A DNA stretch of 64,000 nt from Neisseria montereyensis (GTDB lineage Bacteria; Pseudomonadota; Gammaproteobacteria; Burkholderiales; Neisseriaceae): the NCBI RefSeq assembly GCF_024834045.1, contig NZ_JANUXW010000003.1, positions 186,001 through 250,000 of the forward strand, in the 5' to 3' direction. A model generated the notes under the pieces. That model saw nothing but the letters and a program-made list of their open reading frames with translations, was not told the DNA's origin and did not search any database. A program made the position numbers and the translations under genes. Within the stretch, counting starts at the first letter, position 1. Each line of letters begins with the position of its first letter. This document shows, in pieces, positions 17,585 through 27,226 of the stretch.

Positions 17585-18625
17585 CTAGCCGCCAAATAGA
17601 TTTTTTAAATCCGAAGATTTTTTACGGTAGGGTAAGCGGATATCAACGCGGAAAATACCGTCAAGCTGGCGGCTTTTAATCACGGCATCGTTGTCGTACA
17701 TTAGAGCAAGGCGTTCTTTTAGATTGTGTAATGCCATCGAATTACCTTTGTGCGGTTTGGCATTTTCTTGGCTTTCCGTCGGCACATACGGGTTTTCAAT
17801 CCGGATATAAATCCAATGTTTTTGACGGGTGGTTAATACGGATACGCAGCCGGGGCGGTGGGTGGATTCGATTCCGTGAAAAACGGCATTTTCCAATAAC
17901 GGTTGCAACAGAAGATGGGGGGTTTCCGCATCATCGGGGGCATGGTGTTGCCACATCACTTGAACGCGTGTGTGCCCCATCCTAATCTGTTCAATGGCGA
18001 TATATTCTTGAGCCCATTCGATTTCTTGCCCTAAAGTACTGTTTTGGCTGCCGTCCCGTAGTTGTGCTCGGAAGAGGTTGGCCAAGTTTTCAAGTAGGGT
18101 TTCGGCATCATAAGGCCTTAACCTGATCAGGCTGATGGCGGCATTCAAACTATTAAAGAGAAAGTGCGGGCGGATGCGTGCCGTTAATGCACTCAGTCGC
18201 GCTTCGGAAAGAGAGGGTGCAAGGCTATAACGGCGTGAAGCTTCGGAATACATAAAGCCTAAAGCAAAAATATTAAATAAGAAGAAATGCTGCCAAAAAT
18301 GCATCCGCTCACCTAAAACCACGCAATTAATCAGGGTAAAAATCGCTAAATCACTAAGATGGAAAACCAATACGGCCCATTTGGATTCGATGAGACGGGG
18401 AAATGAGCTAACCAGTATATAACCTTTAATTAAAATCAATAATAATGTCGGCGCGGCCCATGCGGATTGGGTATAAAGTTGTTGTAAATAGCTTTCATTC
18501 GAACCGCTGATTAAGGGATATAAAATCAAAGCCAATATCCCGGTCATAATTAAACGGGAAATGGTGCCGAAATTTCTAAAATCAGGCAGTACAAACCAAG
18601 ATTGTATTTGACGTATAATAGGCAT
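17585..18625 (-). CDS. LytS/AlgZ-type membrane sensor histidine kinase
   Basis: 346 residues. Four hydrophobic segments span about 22-40, 58-74, 82-103 and 110-126. The His_kinase (LytS-type) domain has ARIRPHFLFNSLNA with phospho-acceptor His154, the N box LLLQPLLENAVFHGIE (about 238-253) and a divergent glycine box (HKGNSMALHNLKERLALMY). This layout matches AlgZ/FimS kinases that pair with LytTR response regulators such as AlgR. No response regulator is adjacent, so its partner is elsewhere or lost. It is divergent from argH, with 46 bases between them. Confidence 0.88.
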   Translation of the reverse strand: MPIIRQIQSWFVLPDFRNFGTISRLIMTGILALILYPLISGSNESYLQQLYTQSAWAAPTLLLILIKGYILVSSFPRLIESKWAVLVFHLSDLAIFTLINCVVLGERMHFWQHFFLFNIFALGFMYSEASRRYSLAPSLSEARLSALTARIRPHFLFNSLNAAISLIRLRPYDAETLLENLANLFRAQLRDGSQNSTLGQEIEWAQEYIAIEQIRMGHTRVQVMWQHHAPDDAETPHLLLQPLLENAVFHGIESTHRPGCVSVLTTRQKHWIYIRIENPYVPTESQENAKPHKGNSMALHNLKERLALMYDNDAVIKSRQLDGIFRVDIRLPYRKKSSDLKNLFGG

Positions 18626-18671
18626 CTTTACAACAAACTCTCTTAGACACTATAAGCGAATGGATTAATTT

Positions 18672-20054
18672 ATGAGTGATAATAAAACTTGGTCGGGGCG
18701 TTTCAATGAACCCGTATCCGAGCTGGTGAAGAAATATACCGGCTCAATCGACTTCGACAAACGTCTGGCAAAGTGGGATATACAAGGATCTTTGGCTCAT
18801 GCGCAGATGTTGCAGCAGGCAGGTGTATTGAGTGCGGAAGACTTATCCGCTATCCGCCAAGGAATGGCCGATATTATATCAGAAATAGATGCCGGACGAA
18901 TGATTTGGTCGTTGGATTTGGAAGATGTTCATATGAATATCGAACGGCGGTTAACCGATAAAATCGGTGATGCCGGCAAGCGTTTGCATACGGGGCGAAG
19001 CCGTAACGACCAAGTTGCGACCGATATCCGTTTATGGTTGCGCGACCAAATCAGCGATATTCAAGTATTGATTCGTGATTTGCAAACGGCATTGGTTGAC
19101 TTGGCTGAAAAAAATGCAGCCGTGGTGATGCCGGGGTTTACCCATCTTCAAGTAGCCCAACCGGTAAGCTTCGGGCATCATATGTTGGCTTATGTTGAGA
19201 TGTTGGGGCGTGACGACGAGCGTATGGCCGATTGCCGCAAGCGTGTTAACCGTATGCCTTTGGGTGCGGCAGCATTGGCAGGTACCACTTATCCGATTAA
19301 GCGGGAAACCACTGCCGAGTTGTTGGGGTTTGAACAAATTTGTCAGAATTCATTAGATGCCGTTTCCGATCGGGATTTTGCCATTGAGTTCACCGCCGCT
19401 GCCAGCCTGTTGATGATTCACTTGAGCCGATTGAGTGAAGAGTTGATTTTATGGATGAGCCCGCGCTTTGGCTTTATTGATATTGCCGACCGCTTTTGTA
19501 CCGGCTCGTCGATTATGCCGCAAAAGAAAAATCCCGATGTACCGGAATTAGTGCGCGGTAAATCAGGCCGGGTTATCGGTCATCTGACGACATTATTAAT
19601 GCTGATGAAGTCGCAACCGCTTGCTTACAATAAAGACAATCAGGAAGACAAAGAACCTTTGTTTGATACGGTAGATACATTGATTGATACCTTGCGCATT
19701 TATGCTGATATGATGCGCGGCGTGACCGTTAAGCCTGAAAATATGCGTGCGGCCGTATTGCAGGGTTTTGCCACGGCAACGGATTTGGCAGATTATTTGG
19801 TGAAAAAAGGCATGCCTTTCCGCGATAGCCATGAAACAGTAGCTTTGGCGGTACGTCATGCCGATACCGAAGGCGTAGATTTGAGCGATTTGCCTTTGGA
19901 AACTTTGCAAAGCTTTAGCAATTTGATTGATAAAGATGTGTATGATGTTTTAACACCAGAAGGTAGTTTGAACGCTCGCAACCATATCGGCGGAACAGCA
20001 CCTGAGCAAGTGCTTTTGCAAGTACGGCGCTGGAAGGCTTTATTGACTGGTTAA
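18672..20054 (+). CDS. argH: Argininosuccinate lyase
   Basis: 460-residue fumarase/aspartase-superfamily enzyme that splits argininosuccinate into arginine and fumarate. The N-terminal [20 protein letters not shown] and [13 protein letters not shown] are conserved. The signature [20 protein letters not shown] (about 277-296) carries the mobile catalytic serine. Length is normal. A DUS terminator follows the stop. Confidence 0.97.
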   Translation: MSDNKTWSGRFNEPVSELVKKYTGSIDFDKRLAKWDIQGSLAHAQMLQQAGVLSAEDLSAIRQGMADIISEIDAGRMIWSLDLEDVHMNIERRLTDKIGDAGKRLHTGRSRNDQVATDIRLWLRDQISDIQVLIRDLQTALVDLAEKNAAVVMPGFTHLQVAQPVSFGHHMLAYVEMLGRDDERMADCRKRVNRMPLGAAALAGTTYPIKRETTAELLGFEQICQNSLDAVSDRDFAIEFTAAASLLMIHLSRLSEELILWMSPRFGFIDIADRFCTGSSIMPQKKNPDVPELVRGKSGRVIGHLTTLLMLMKSQPLAYNKDNQEDKEPLFDTVDTLIDTLRIYADMMRGVTVKPENMRAAVLQGFATATDLADYLVKKGMPFRDSHETVALAVRHADTEGVDLSDLPLETLQSFSNLIDKDVYDVLTPEGSLNARNHIGGTAPEQVLLQVRRWKALLTG

Positions 20055-20092
20055 TATTTAATTCCATTTAAATTGATAAAATCAGTATCAAG

Positions 20093-20116
20093 GCCGTCTG
20101 AAATATTTCAGACGGC
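20093..20116. terminator. Inverted DUS terminator after argH
   Basis: GCCGTCTGAAA and TTTCAGACGGC with TA between: a 24-base perfect palindrome. Also follows the convergent methyltransferase gene. Confidence 0.8.
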
Positions 20117-20141
20117 TCATTTATGGTTGTTCTTGATAGAG

Positions 20142-20882
20142 TTAATCAAGTTTGGATATCTTACTTAAACCGCCTCGTTTGGCCTCTCCTGTTGTAGTCG
20201 ATAGCGCCATACCCAATACCATCTCATCTGAATTTTTCATTGTACGTTCCCATTCGGGCAAGGGTCTCACGCCCGCTATGCGTTTGCGCAAAACCAAACC
20301 GTAAACCGCTGCTGCAGACGGCCACCACCTGTTTCCCGCTGCTTCCATAAAGTGCCAGCGCTTTAGTGAACGTTCGGTGTTCACTGGTGGCACATATACC
20401 ATAAATTGGCCTTGTTCAATCTCAAATCCTATTGATTTAATTTGTTTTTTTAAATTTGTTAATGGTTGGCAATATTGTTTTTCAGGCAGTCTCTCGCCGT
20501 TAAACCAATGGCTGTAATACCATAAAGAATAAGGGTTGAAACCGCTAATAACCAGTTTGCCTTCGGGTTCGAGTACACGAAAAGCCTCGATCAAAGTCTG
20601 ATAGGGCATATCGCTGATTTCCAACGTATGGGGCATGAGTAATAAACTGAGCGAACTGTCGGCAAAAGCTAAAAAATCAGGTTTCATCAACACATCATGA
20701 TATACATAAATATGACTTTCAGACGGCCTTAACCAATTGTCCATGCCAAATTGTACAACCTTACCTATGTCTTGATTCGGTATATGGCGTTTGAAAAAAC
20801 GTTTTTCCCTATCGGCTGTATATAAACCGGCAGGGTTATCTGAAAACCATCTTTTTAAACGCTCATATCTCATTGGAAGCAA
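20142..20882 (-). CDS. SAM-dependent methyltransferase-like protein (Methyltransf_11)
   Basis: 246 residues. The class I methyltransferase fold is recognisable in its later part: SLSLLLMPHTLEISDMPYQTL and AFRVLEPEGKLVISGFNPYSLW (motifs II/III). The expected SAM-binding glycine motif is weak (DIGKVVQFGMDNWLRPSESH). Similar proteins are common next to RNase H or glyoxalase II genes, and their substrate is unknown. Start MLPMRYERLKRWF follows a weak ribosome-binding site, and the second Met (residue 4) is an alternative. Substrate not deduced. Confidence 0.75.
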   Translation of the reverse strand: MLPMRYERLKRWFSDNPAGLYTADREKRFFKRHIPNQDIGKVVQFGMDNWLRPSESHIYVYHDVLMKPDFLAFADSSLSLLLMPHTLEISDMPYQTLIEAFRVLEPEGKLVISGFNPYSLWYYSHWFNGERLPEKQYCQPLTNLKKQIKSIGFEIEQGQFMVYVPPVNTERSLKRWHFMEAAGNRWWPSAAAVYGLVLRKRIAGVRPLPEWERTMKNSDEMVLGMALSTTTGEAKRGGLSKISKLD

Positions 20883-21086
20883 ACCCTTTTTAATACTATG
20901 CCTATAATGATAACCTCATATTTAATTTAATATGAAAAAATTTTTTATTTCTATAGTTTTGCTGGTAAATATCTAAAATATTTCATTTTATTTTATTTAT
21001 TTTACAATAAAATCTTGACGATTTTATGTGAAAAATATTACTATCCGATACATTCAAATTAACTATTCACGATATTATTTAAAACT

Positions 21087-23201
21087 ATGGCCAAATTAAA
21101 ATCAATAGCCCTGGCCGTAACCGGTGTTTCGGCGGTTTCAGGTGCGGCATACAGCCACGCAGCAACTTCTAACCAAACAGGTATGGCAATGATGCGTTTA
21201 AATTCATCATTACTCGACCAAGTACATAAAAAGACAGCGGGAGGAAGCCTTTGGAATGTCATGCGCAAGAATTTCCAGATGGCCGAAGTCAATTCCGAAT
21301 TAGTACGGCGTCACGAGAGTAAATTTTCTGCCGGTCGTGCTTATTTCGACCGTACTATCAACCGTAGTAAACCTTATATGTACCATATTGCGAATGAAGT
21401 AAAAAAACGCAATATGCCTGCCGAAATCGCATTATTACCCTTTATCGAAAGTGCTTTTGTTACCAAAGCAAAATCTCATGTAGGCGCATCCGGCTTATGG
21501 CAGTTTATGCCGGCAACCGGCCGCCACTTCGGTTTGGAACGCACATCCATATATGACGGCCGTCATGATATTTATGCTGCAACCGATGCAGCATTGAATT
21601 ATTTGGAATATCTTCATGGTATGTTTGGTGACTGGTCTTTGGCGTTGGCCGCCTACAACTGGGGCGAAGGTAATGTTAGCCGTGCAATGAAACGTGCTCG
21701 TGCCCGTGGGTTGGCGCCGGTATATGAAAACCTGAAAATGCCTGCCGAAACCCGTAACTATGTTCCTAAATTACTGGCTGTCCGCAATATAGTTAATAAT
21801 CCCAATGCATTCGGAATGCACTTGAGTGAGATTGAAAACAAGCCGTATTTCCAAGCTGTCAGTGTCGACAGACCAATGGATACAGAGGCTATTGCACGCT
21901 TGGCAAATATTAGTGAAAATGAATTTTTAGCATTAAATCCTGCTTTTAATGCACCGGTATTCGTTCCGAAAAGTAACCGTAAATTGTTGCTTCCCGTTTA
22001 TGCTGTTTCTACATTTGAAAAAAATTACCGTAACGCCAAGCCTGAGAATTTATTTTCTTGGCAAACTTATGCAGCCGGCGGCAAAGTCAGCTTGAGTCGG
22101 ATTGCCGCAGATGCCGGCATGAGTGTGGCAGAGCTTAAAGGCCAATATGTTCCGAATGTAGACACTTTCCATGCTTCACAAAATATTTTAGTTGCGAAAA
22201 ATGACAAGGTTACTCCGGATAATTCAGGCTTCATTCATGTTGCGGCAAGCAGTAAAAAATTGCCGGATGGCTATAAAACCAATTTAACTTCCCTGCAAGA
22301 AATCAATGGCGGATCAGAGCGTCCTAATTCATCGCCTATTACCATTTTGGCACAACAATCAAAACCGGCGGTTAAAGCGGAACAGGCAACGGACTCAAAA
22401 TCTCTCTCTATTGCTGCCGCGCTGATTGCTGAAAATGATGCATCGGTAGATACAGGCAATATTCAAAAGGCAAATCTTGACAGTGATATCAGAATTGCTT
22501 CAAATGCAATTGAAATCCCTGAAGTTTCAACTGATAGTATTGAGTTAGCCGTAACAGAGCCTTTGTCTTTACCGACTCAAACTTCGGCAACGCCGGCTCC
22601 TAACCAACCGACACCTTCTGATAATCCGAATAATGTTGCGATTACAGAAATTAACTTGAATAATAGAAATGCCACTTCAGAGTCGCAAGATCCATTATTG
22701 GCCTTGGTTAATGATGCGGAGCAGCAGCGTTTAGATGCAACGGAGCGCATTAAAAACTCACTTGCCCAATCCGAAGTGGAAGAGGCAGCGGCCAAAGCGC
22801 GTGCAGAACGTATTGCTGCCAACCGTATTAAGCAACAACAGCGCACCGAGGCACGTTTAGCCCGTGCCAATGAAGCTGCAATGCAAGCCAATAATACGCA
22901 TAAAGTGGTGGCTGGGGATACGTTATTTAATATTTCCCAACGGTATAATGTTAGTGTTGCAGATTTGATTACCGTTAATAATATTAAAGGCAACAGTATC
23001 CGCAAAGGGCAGGTATTGAAAGTGACGGCCGCTTCCGTTCAGCGTAATGCGGTTCGTAATGTTTCCTATACCGTTCGCAAAGGCGATACTTTAAATACGA
23101 TTGCCAGCCGCTTTAATGTTGATGTTAACGATATCCGCCGTTGGAACCGTAATACGCGTACGGTAAAACCCGGACAACGCTTAAGATTAATCGGCAGTTA
23201 A
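21087..23201 (+). CDS. mltD: Membrane-bound lytic murein transglycosylase D with LysM domains
   Basis: 704 residues. A signal-like N-terminus (cleavage after SHA, about residue 25) lacks a lipobox cysteine. The SLT domain has ALLPFIESAF with catalytic Glu121, GASGLWQFMPATGRHFGL, and LALAAYNWGEGNVSRA. A long low-complexity linker (Ala/Gln/Thr/Asn) follows. Two C-terminal LysM repeats begin HKVVAGDTLFNIS and VSYTVRKGDTLNTIAS. MltD cleaves glycan strands with 1,6-anhydro ring formation. Terminator at 23,221. Confidence 0.95.
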   Translation: MAKLKSIALAVTGVSAVSGAAYSHAATSNQTGMAMMRLNSSLLDQVHKKTAGGSLWNVMRKNFQMAEVNSELVRRHESKFSAGRAYFDRTINRSKPYMYHIANEVKKRNMPAEIALLPFIESAFVTKAKSHVGASGLWQFMPATGRHFGLERTSIYDGRHDIYAATDAALNYLEYLHGMFGDWSLALAAYNWGEGNVSRAMKRARARGLAPVYENLKMPAETRNYVPKLLAVRNIVNNPNAFGMHLSEIENKPYFQAVSVDRPMDTEAIARLANISENEFLALNPAFNAPVFVPKSNRKLLLPVYAVSTFEKNYRNAKPENLFSWQTYAAGGKVSLSRIAADAGMSVAELKGQYVPNVDTFHASQNILVAKNDKVTPDNSGFIHVAASSKKLPDGYKTNLTSLQEINGGSERPNSSPITILAQQSKPAVKAEQATDSKSLSIAAALIAENDASVDTGNIQKANLDSDIRIASNAIEIPEVSTDSIELAVTEPLSLPTQTSATPAPNQPTPSDNPNNVAITEINLNNRNATSESQDPLLALVNDAEQQRLDATERIKNSLAQSEVEEAAAKARAERIAANRIKQQQRTEARLARANEAAMQANNTHKVVAGDTLFNISQRYNVSVADLITVNNIKGNSIRKGQVLKVTAASVQRNAVRNVSYTVRKGDTLNTIASRFNVDVNDIRRWNRNTRTVKPGQRLRLIGS

Positions 23202-23220
23202 AGCGAATACCAATCCATAT

Positions 23221-23252
23221 AAAACACCTGAATATTTCAGGTGTTTTTTTTT
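23221..23252 (+). terminator. Strong intrinsic terminator after mltD
   Basis: AAAACACCTGAA and TTTCAGGTGTTTT around TA, followed by TTTTT. Confidence 0.9.
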
Positions 23253-23373
23253 AGCATTTAGAGAATACATACACAATCAATACAAGGCCGTCTGAAAATT
23301 TTCGGGCATTTTTTATTCATTAATCTACTTCTAAAGAACTACCCATCACCTTATTCCAGCCATTGAATACACA

Positions 23374-23472
23374 TTATTTTGCTGTTCCCGATTGCGCTTT
23401 CGGGGCATATTTTTCTTGCGTGCTATCCACTAAGCTTTTATCAATGAAAAAGCCATAAAAATAAAACCGCTA
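23374..23472 (-). pseudogene. Possible C-terminal coding remnant between mltD and narH
   Basis: On the minus strand an open stretch of about 32 codons between a TAG and a TAA reads FFIDKSLVDSTQEKYAPKAQ and ends SGTAK. Its composition looks like a real protein C-terminus, but it has no start and I recognise no family. The surrounding 341 bases between mltD and narH hold only this, the mltD terminator, two DUS and the narH ribosome-binding site (AAAAGGAAC). Confidence 0.25.
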
Positions 23473-23542
23473 TTTTTTAAAAGCTACTTTCAGACGGCCT
23501 GAAATATGCTGTTTGAGCAGTTAACCCAAAAGGAACACGACG

Positions 23543-25108
23543 ATGAAAATAAGAGCACAAGTCGGCATGGTTTTGAACTTAGACAAATGTATCGGCTGCC
23601 ATACCTGCTCCGTTACCTGTAAAAACGTGTGGACTTCGCGCGACGGTGTCGAATATGCATGGTTCAATAACGTAGAAACCAAACCCGGTATCGGCTTTCC
23701 CAAAAATTGGGAAGATCAGGGAAAATGGAACGGCGGTTGGGTTCGTAAACCCGACGGTAAACTGGTTCCCAAGCAGGGCGGTAAACTAAAGATTCTGGCC
23801 AATATTTTTGCCAACCCCAATATGCCGCAGATTGATGATTATTACGAACCGTTTACCTATGACTACCAGCATCTGCAAAATGCACCGAAAATGTCCACGC
23901 CGCCGACGGCACGTCCGATATCGATATTAACCGGTAAAAAAATGGACAAAGTAGAGTGGGGGCCGAACTGGGAAGACGATTTGGGTGGTGAGTTTGAAAA
24001 ACGGGCGAAAGATGTTTTGTTTGAAGGCATTCAAAAAGACATGCATGCCGCATTCGAGCAAACTTTCATGATGTATTTGCCGCGCTTATGCGAGCATTGT
24101 CTGAATCCGACTTGTGTCGCTTCTTGCCCTTCCGGCAGCATTTATAAGCGTGAAGACGACGGCATTGTATTGATTGACCAAGATAAATGCCGTGGTTGGC
24201 GGATGTGTGTTTCCGGCTGCCCGTATAAAAAAATCTATTACAACTGGACCAGTGGCAAAGCGGAAAAATGTACGTTTTGCTATCCGCGTATCGAAGGCGG
24301 CCAGCCGACGGTTTGTTCGGAAACGTGTGTCGGCCGTATCCGTTATTTAGGCGTATTGCTTTATGATGCCGACAAAATCGAGCAGGCCGCTTCTATCGAA
24401 AATCCGCAAGACTTATATGAACAACAATTGGGTCTGTTTCTCAATCCGCATGATCCCGAAGTGCAACGCGAAGCTTTAAAACAAGGCATCAGCCAAAGCT
24501 GGATTGATGCGGCCAAAAAATCGCCGGTCTATAAAATGGCGATGGAATGGAAAGTGGCTTTCCCATTGCATCCCGAATACCGCACCTTGCCAATGGTTTG
24601 GTATATTCCGCCGTTGTCGCCGATTCAGTCTGCCATTGAAAACGGTTTGGTGGGTGAAAACGGCATTATTCCGAGTGTGGATGAAATGCGTATCCCGTTG
24701 CGTTATCTAGCCAATCTGTTGACCGCCGGTAAAGTGGAACCGATTAAATTCGCATTGGAACGCATGATTGCCATGCGCCGTTTCAAACGCGGACAAGTGG
24801 TACATGGTGAAACATTGGCACAAACACTGGAAGGTACGGGGCTAACGCCCGAGATGGTTGAAGATATGTATCAAACGATGGCCATTGCCAATTATGAGGA
24901 TCGTTTTGTTATTCCGACTTCTCATAAAGAAATGGTGGAAAACAGTTTTAATGATCAATCAGGTTGTGGTTTTACATTCGGCAATGGTTGTTCGGATGGG
25001 GAAAGTAGCGAAAGCCTATTTGGTAAACGGAAAGGTGCACCGATTGTTTTTTACGGTTTACGAAAAGATGTTGAAGAAAACCGTAAGGAAAAAGAAGAGG
25101 TGCGCTGA
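23543..25108 (+). CDS. narH: Respiratory nitrate reductase, beta (Fe-S) subunit
   Basis: 521 residues, full length. Four ferredoxin-type cluster sites are visible: DKCIGCHTCSVTCKNVW (Cys16/19/22/26), CEHCLNPTCVASCPSG, CRGWRMCVSGCPYK (Trp in place of one Cys, marking the [3Fe-4S] cluster) and CTFCYPRIEGGQPTVCSETC. NarH carries electrons from NarI haem to the molybdenum subunit NarG. narG is not upstream; mltD is there instead. narJ starts with an overlap of the stop (GATGG). Confidence 0.95.
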   Translation: MKIRAQVGMVLNLDKCIGCHTCSVTCKNVWTSRDGVEYAWFNNVETKPGIGFPKNWEDQGKWNGGWVRKPDGKLVPKQGGKLKILANIFANPNMPQIDDYYEPFTYDYQHLQNAPKMSTPPTARPISILTGKKMDKVEWGPNWEDDLGGEFEKRAKDVLFEGIQKDMHAAFEQTFMMYLPRLCEHCLNPTCVASCPSGSIYKREDDGIVLIDQDKCRGWRMCVSGCPYKKIYYNWTSGKAEKCTFCYPRIEGGQPTVCSETCVGRIRYLGVLLYDADKIEQAASIENPQDLYEQQLGLFLNPHDPEVQREALKQGISQSWIDAAKKSPVYKMAMEWKVAFPLHPEYRTLPMVWYIPPLSPIQSAIENGLVGENGIIPSVDEMRIPLRYLANLLTAGKVEPIKFALERMIAMRRFKRGQVVHGETLAQTLEGTGLTPEMVEDMYQTMAIANYEDRFVIPTSHKEMVENSFNDQSGCGFTFGNGCSDGESSESLFGKRKGAPIVFYGLRKDVEENRKEKEEVR

Positions 25109-25776
25109 TGGATACTTATCCTGTTTATCAATGGTTTTCTGCACTTTTGTGTTATCCGGAAGCCGAGTTAATTGAGGTTTTACCCGAGTTTCAGACGGCA
25201 TTAAACGAATGGCTGCAGCTTAGCCGTCAGGCAGACCGTTTGCAAATATTTTTAGATTATTTAAACAGCCATAGTCTGCGCGAATTGCAAGAAAATTATG
25301 TCGCGACTTTCGATCGCAACCGTAATCATGCACTGTATATTTTCGAGCATGTATACGGGGAAGACCGTGACCGTGGTAGTGCTATGGTGGATCTATTAGA
25401 GGAATACCGTAGCGGCGGTTTTGAGTTGGGTGATGAAGAACTGCCTGATTATCTGCCTGTATTATTGGAATATTTGAGTCAGGTGCCGGCCGAGTATGCG
25501 CAAAAGCTGCTGGGCGATGCGGTTCATGTGATTGCCCATATCGGTCATAAACTGGCACGAAATGATTCGCCTTATGCCGTTTTATTAGAAGGCTTGACCG
25601 AACTCAGCCCGATTCGACCGATGCCGCTTACCGAGCCGCCGGTGCGTGATATGGATGAAGCCATGGAAACGTTCGGGCCTGATATGGCCGGTATCGAGCC
25701 TCTCTTGAAGCCTTCAGTCGAAACCATACAGTTTTATCCTAAAGCCGCATTTCAGACGGCCTTAAAAGGAGCATAA
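25108..25776 (+). CDS. narJ: Nitrate reductase assembly chaperone
   Basis: 222-residue helical chaperone that binds apo-NarG and guides cofactor and membrane insertion. It has the family pattern YQWFSALLCYPEAELIEVLPEF, YVATFDRNRNHALYIFEHVYGEDRDRG and ELPDYLPVLLEYLSQ. Two internal DUS encode FQTA, one at the extreme C-terminus (FQTALKGA). It overlaps narH and is three bases from narI. Its known client NarG is not encoded here. Confidence 0.94.
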   Translation: MDTYPVYQWFSALLCYPEAELIEVLPEFQTALNEWLQLSRQADRLQIFLDYLNSHSLRELQENYVATFDRNRNHALYIFEHVYGEDRDRGSAMVDLLEEYRSGGFELGDEELPDYLPVLLEYLSQVPAEYAQKLLGDAVHVIAHIGHKLARNDSPYAVLLEGLTELSPIRPMPLTEPPVRDMDEAMETFGPDMAGIEPLLKPSVETIQFYPKAAFQTALKGA

Positions 25777-25779
25777 ACC

Positions 25780-26463
25780 ATGAACACGTTTAACCAATTT
25801 TTCTTCGGTATCTATCCTTATATTTGCTTGGCTGTTTTCTTCTTAGGCAGTTTGGTTCGTTTTGATCGCGAGCAGTATTCGTGGAAGAGCGATTCCAGCC
25901 AGATTTTATACGACGGGCGGCTTCGCTTAGGTAATATTTTGTTTCACGTCGGGATTTTGGCTATTTTCTTTGGCCATCTATTCGGCTTGCTTACCCCGTT
26001 GTGGTTTTGGGATGCTATCGGCGTGTCTCATGGTGCCAAACAGATTTTTGCGATGGTGATGGGCGGTGTTTTCGGCATTATTGCCATGATCGGTTTGATT
26101 ATTTTATTACAACGCCGTCTGAAAAGTGAACGCCTTGCCGCCAACAGTACTTGGCGCGATAAATTGGTATTAATCTGGTTGATTATAACGCTAAGCTTGG
26201 GTTTGCTGACTATTTTAGTCAGCATGGGGCATACCGATGGTGAAGAAATGGTGAAATTAATGAGATGGGCGCAACATATCGTGACTTTTCGTGGCTCGGC
26301 GCCTGCTTATATGGAAGATGTGAATATCTTGTTTAAACTGCATATTTTTATGGGTATGACTTTTTTCCTGATTTTCCCGTTCACCCGTATGGTGCATGTA
26401 TGGAGCGGGTTTGCCAGTGTTGCCTATTTAGGCAGGGCATGGCAGTTGGTACGGCGGCGTTAA
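25780..26463 (+). CDS. narI: Respiratory nitrate reductase, gamma (cytochrome b) subunit
   Basis: 227 residues with five membrane helices. It oxidises quinol and passes electrons through two b haems to NarH. It starts NQFFFGIYPYICLAVFFLGSLVRFDREQYSWKS; haem ligand histidines lie in NILFHVGILAIFFGHLFG and the later KLHIFMGM and RMVHVWSG segments. Full length. It ends the narHJI run; a DUS-derived terminator follows. Confidence 0.95.
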   Translation: MNTFNQFFFGIYPYICLAVFFLGSLVRFDREQYSWKSDSSQILYDGRLRLGNILFHVGILAIFFGHLFGLLTPLWFWDAIGVSHGAKQIFAMVMGGVFGIIAMIGLIILLQRRLKSERLAANSTWRDKLVLIWLIITLSLGLLTILVSMGHTDGEEMVKLMRWAQHIVTFRGSAPAYMEDVNILFKLHIFMGMTFFLIFPFTRMVHVWSGFASVAYLGRAWQLVRRR

Positions 26464-26481
26464 TATATATACATATTAAAA

Positions 26482-26513
26482 CAGAGGCCGTCTGAATATT
26501 CAGATGGCCTCTG
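26482..26513. terminator. Terminator between convergent narI and hydrolase gene
   Basis: CAGAGGCCGTCTGAA and TTCAGATGGCCTCTG, one mismatch, followed by TTTTG. Confidence 0.8.
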
Positions 26514-26527
26514 TTTTGTATTGATTT

Positions 26528-27166
26528 TTAAGTATTGAGTACGGATGGTACAAAACGTAAAACCGTATCACGCAGTGCAATCAGTTTACCGTGGAAAAAA
26601 TGCGAAGCTTCGGGAATCACGATAACCGGTAGCTCTTGAGGCTCTGCCCATTTGAAAGCATTTTCCAGCGGTACGACTTCGTCAATCTGGCCGTGAATCA
26701 GCAGGGTTTTGTTTGCATCGGGGGCATTGGGTTCGGTGATACGGTCATAATATTTAACAGCAGGCGCCATTAACAGCAGCAAATCGGGGTTGCGCTGTTG
26801 GGCGGCGAAGAGAGAAACGTAACCGCCGAATGAAAAGCCGCTGATAATCAGTTGGGGGGCATTGGGATGTTGTGCCCGGGCATAATCGATAACGGCAATG
26901 CAGTCTTCGGTTTCGCCCCGCCCGTGTTCGTGCTCGCCGTCACTATTGCCGACACCGCGAAGATTGGGCAGATAGCAATGGAAACCAAGTGTATTCAAAG
27001 CCTTGGCAACAGTTTGTACTACCTTGTTGGTATTGGTGCCGCCATGTAGCGGATTGGGGTGATTGATAACGGCAACGCCGCGTTCTTCGCCTTGTGCCGG
27101 CAGATAAATGGTTTCTAATCCACCGACAGGGCCGGGAATGGTTATTTTATCAACGGGTTTCAACAT
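26528..27166 (-). CDS. Alpha/beta hydrolase
   Basis: 212 residues. The fold shows an oxyanion region NHPNPLHGGTNTNKVV, the strand VGNSDGEHEHGRGE, the nucleophile elbow SGFSFGGYVS (Ser in GFSFGG), an acid in HGQIDEVVPLENAF and the histidine EASHFFHGKL. It resembles the small KANL3/YqiA-like alpha/beta hydrolases with an unknown acyl or ester substrate. A ferredoxin gene lies upstream on the same strand. Confidence 0.82.
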   Translation of the reverse strand: MLKPVDKITIPGPVGGLETIYLPAQGEERGVAVINHPNPLHGGTNTNKVVQTVAKALNTLGFHCYLPNLRGVGNSDGEHEHGRGETEDCIAVIDYARAQHPNAPQLIISGFSFGGYVSLFAAQQRNPDLLLLMAPAVKYYDRITEPNAPDANKTLLIHGQIDEVVPLENAFKWAEPQELPVIVIPEASHFFHGKLIALRDTVLRFVPSVLNT

Positions 27167-27226
27167 AACATATTCTCTTGGTGTGAATGGTTGGAAAAGT
27201 ATATCTAAAAGCGCTTTCAGACGGCC

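Noticed and set aside
23202-23542. Remnant of narG upstream of narH
   Set aside because: No plus-strand frame of useful length reaches narH; stops occur in all frames in the last 80 bases.
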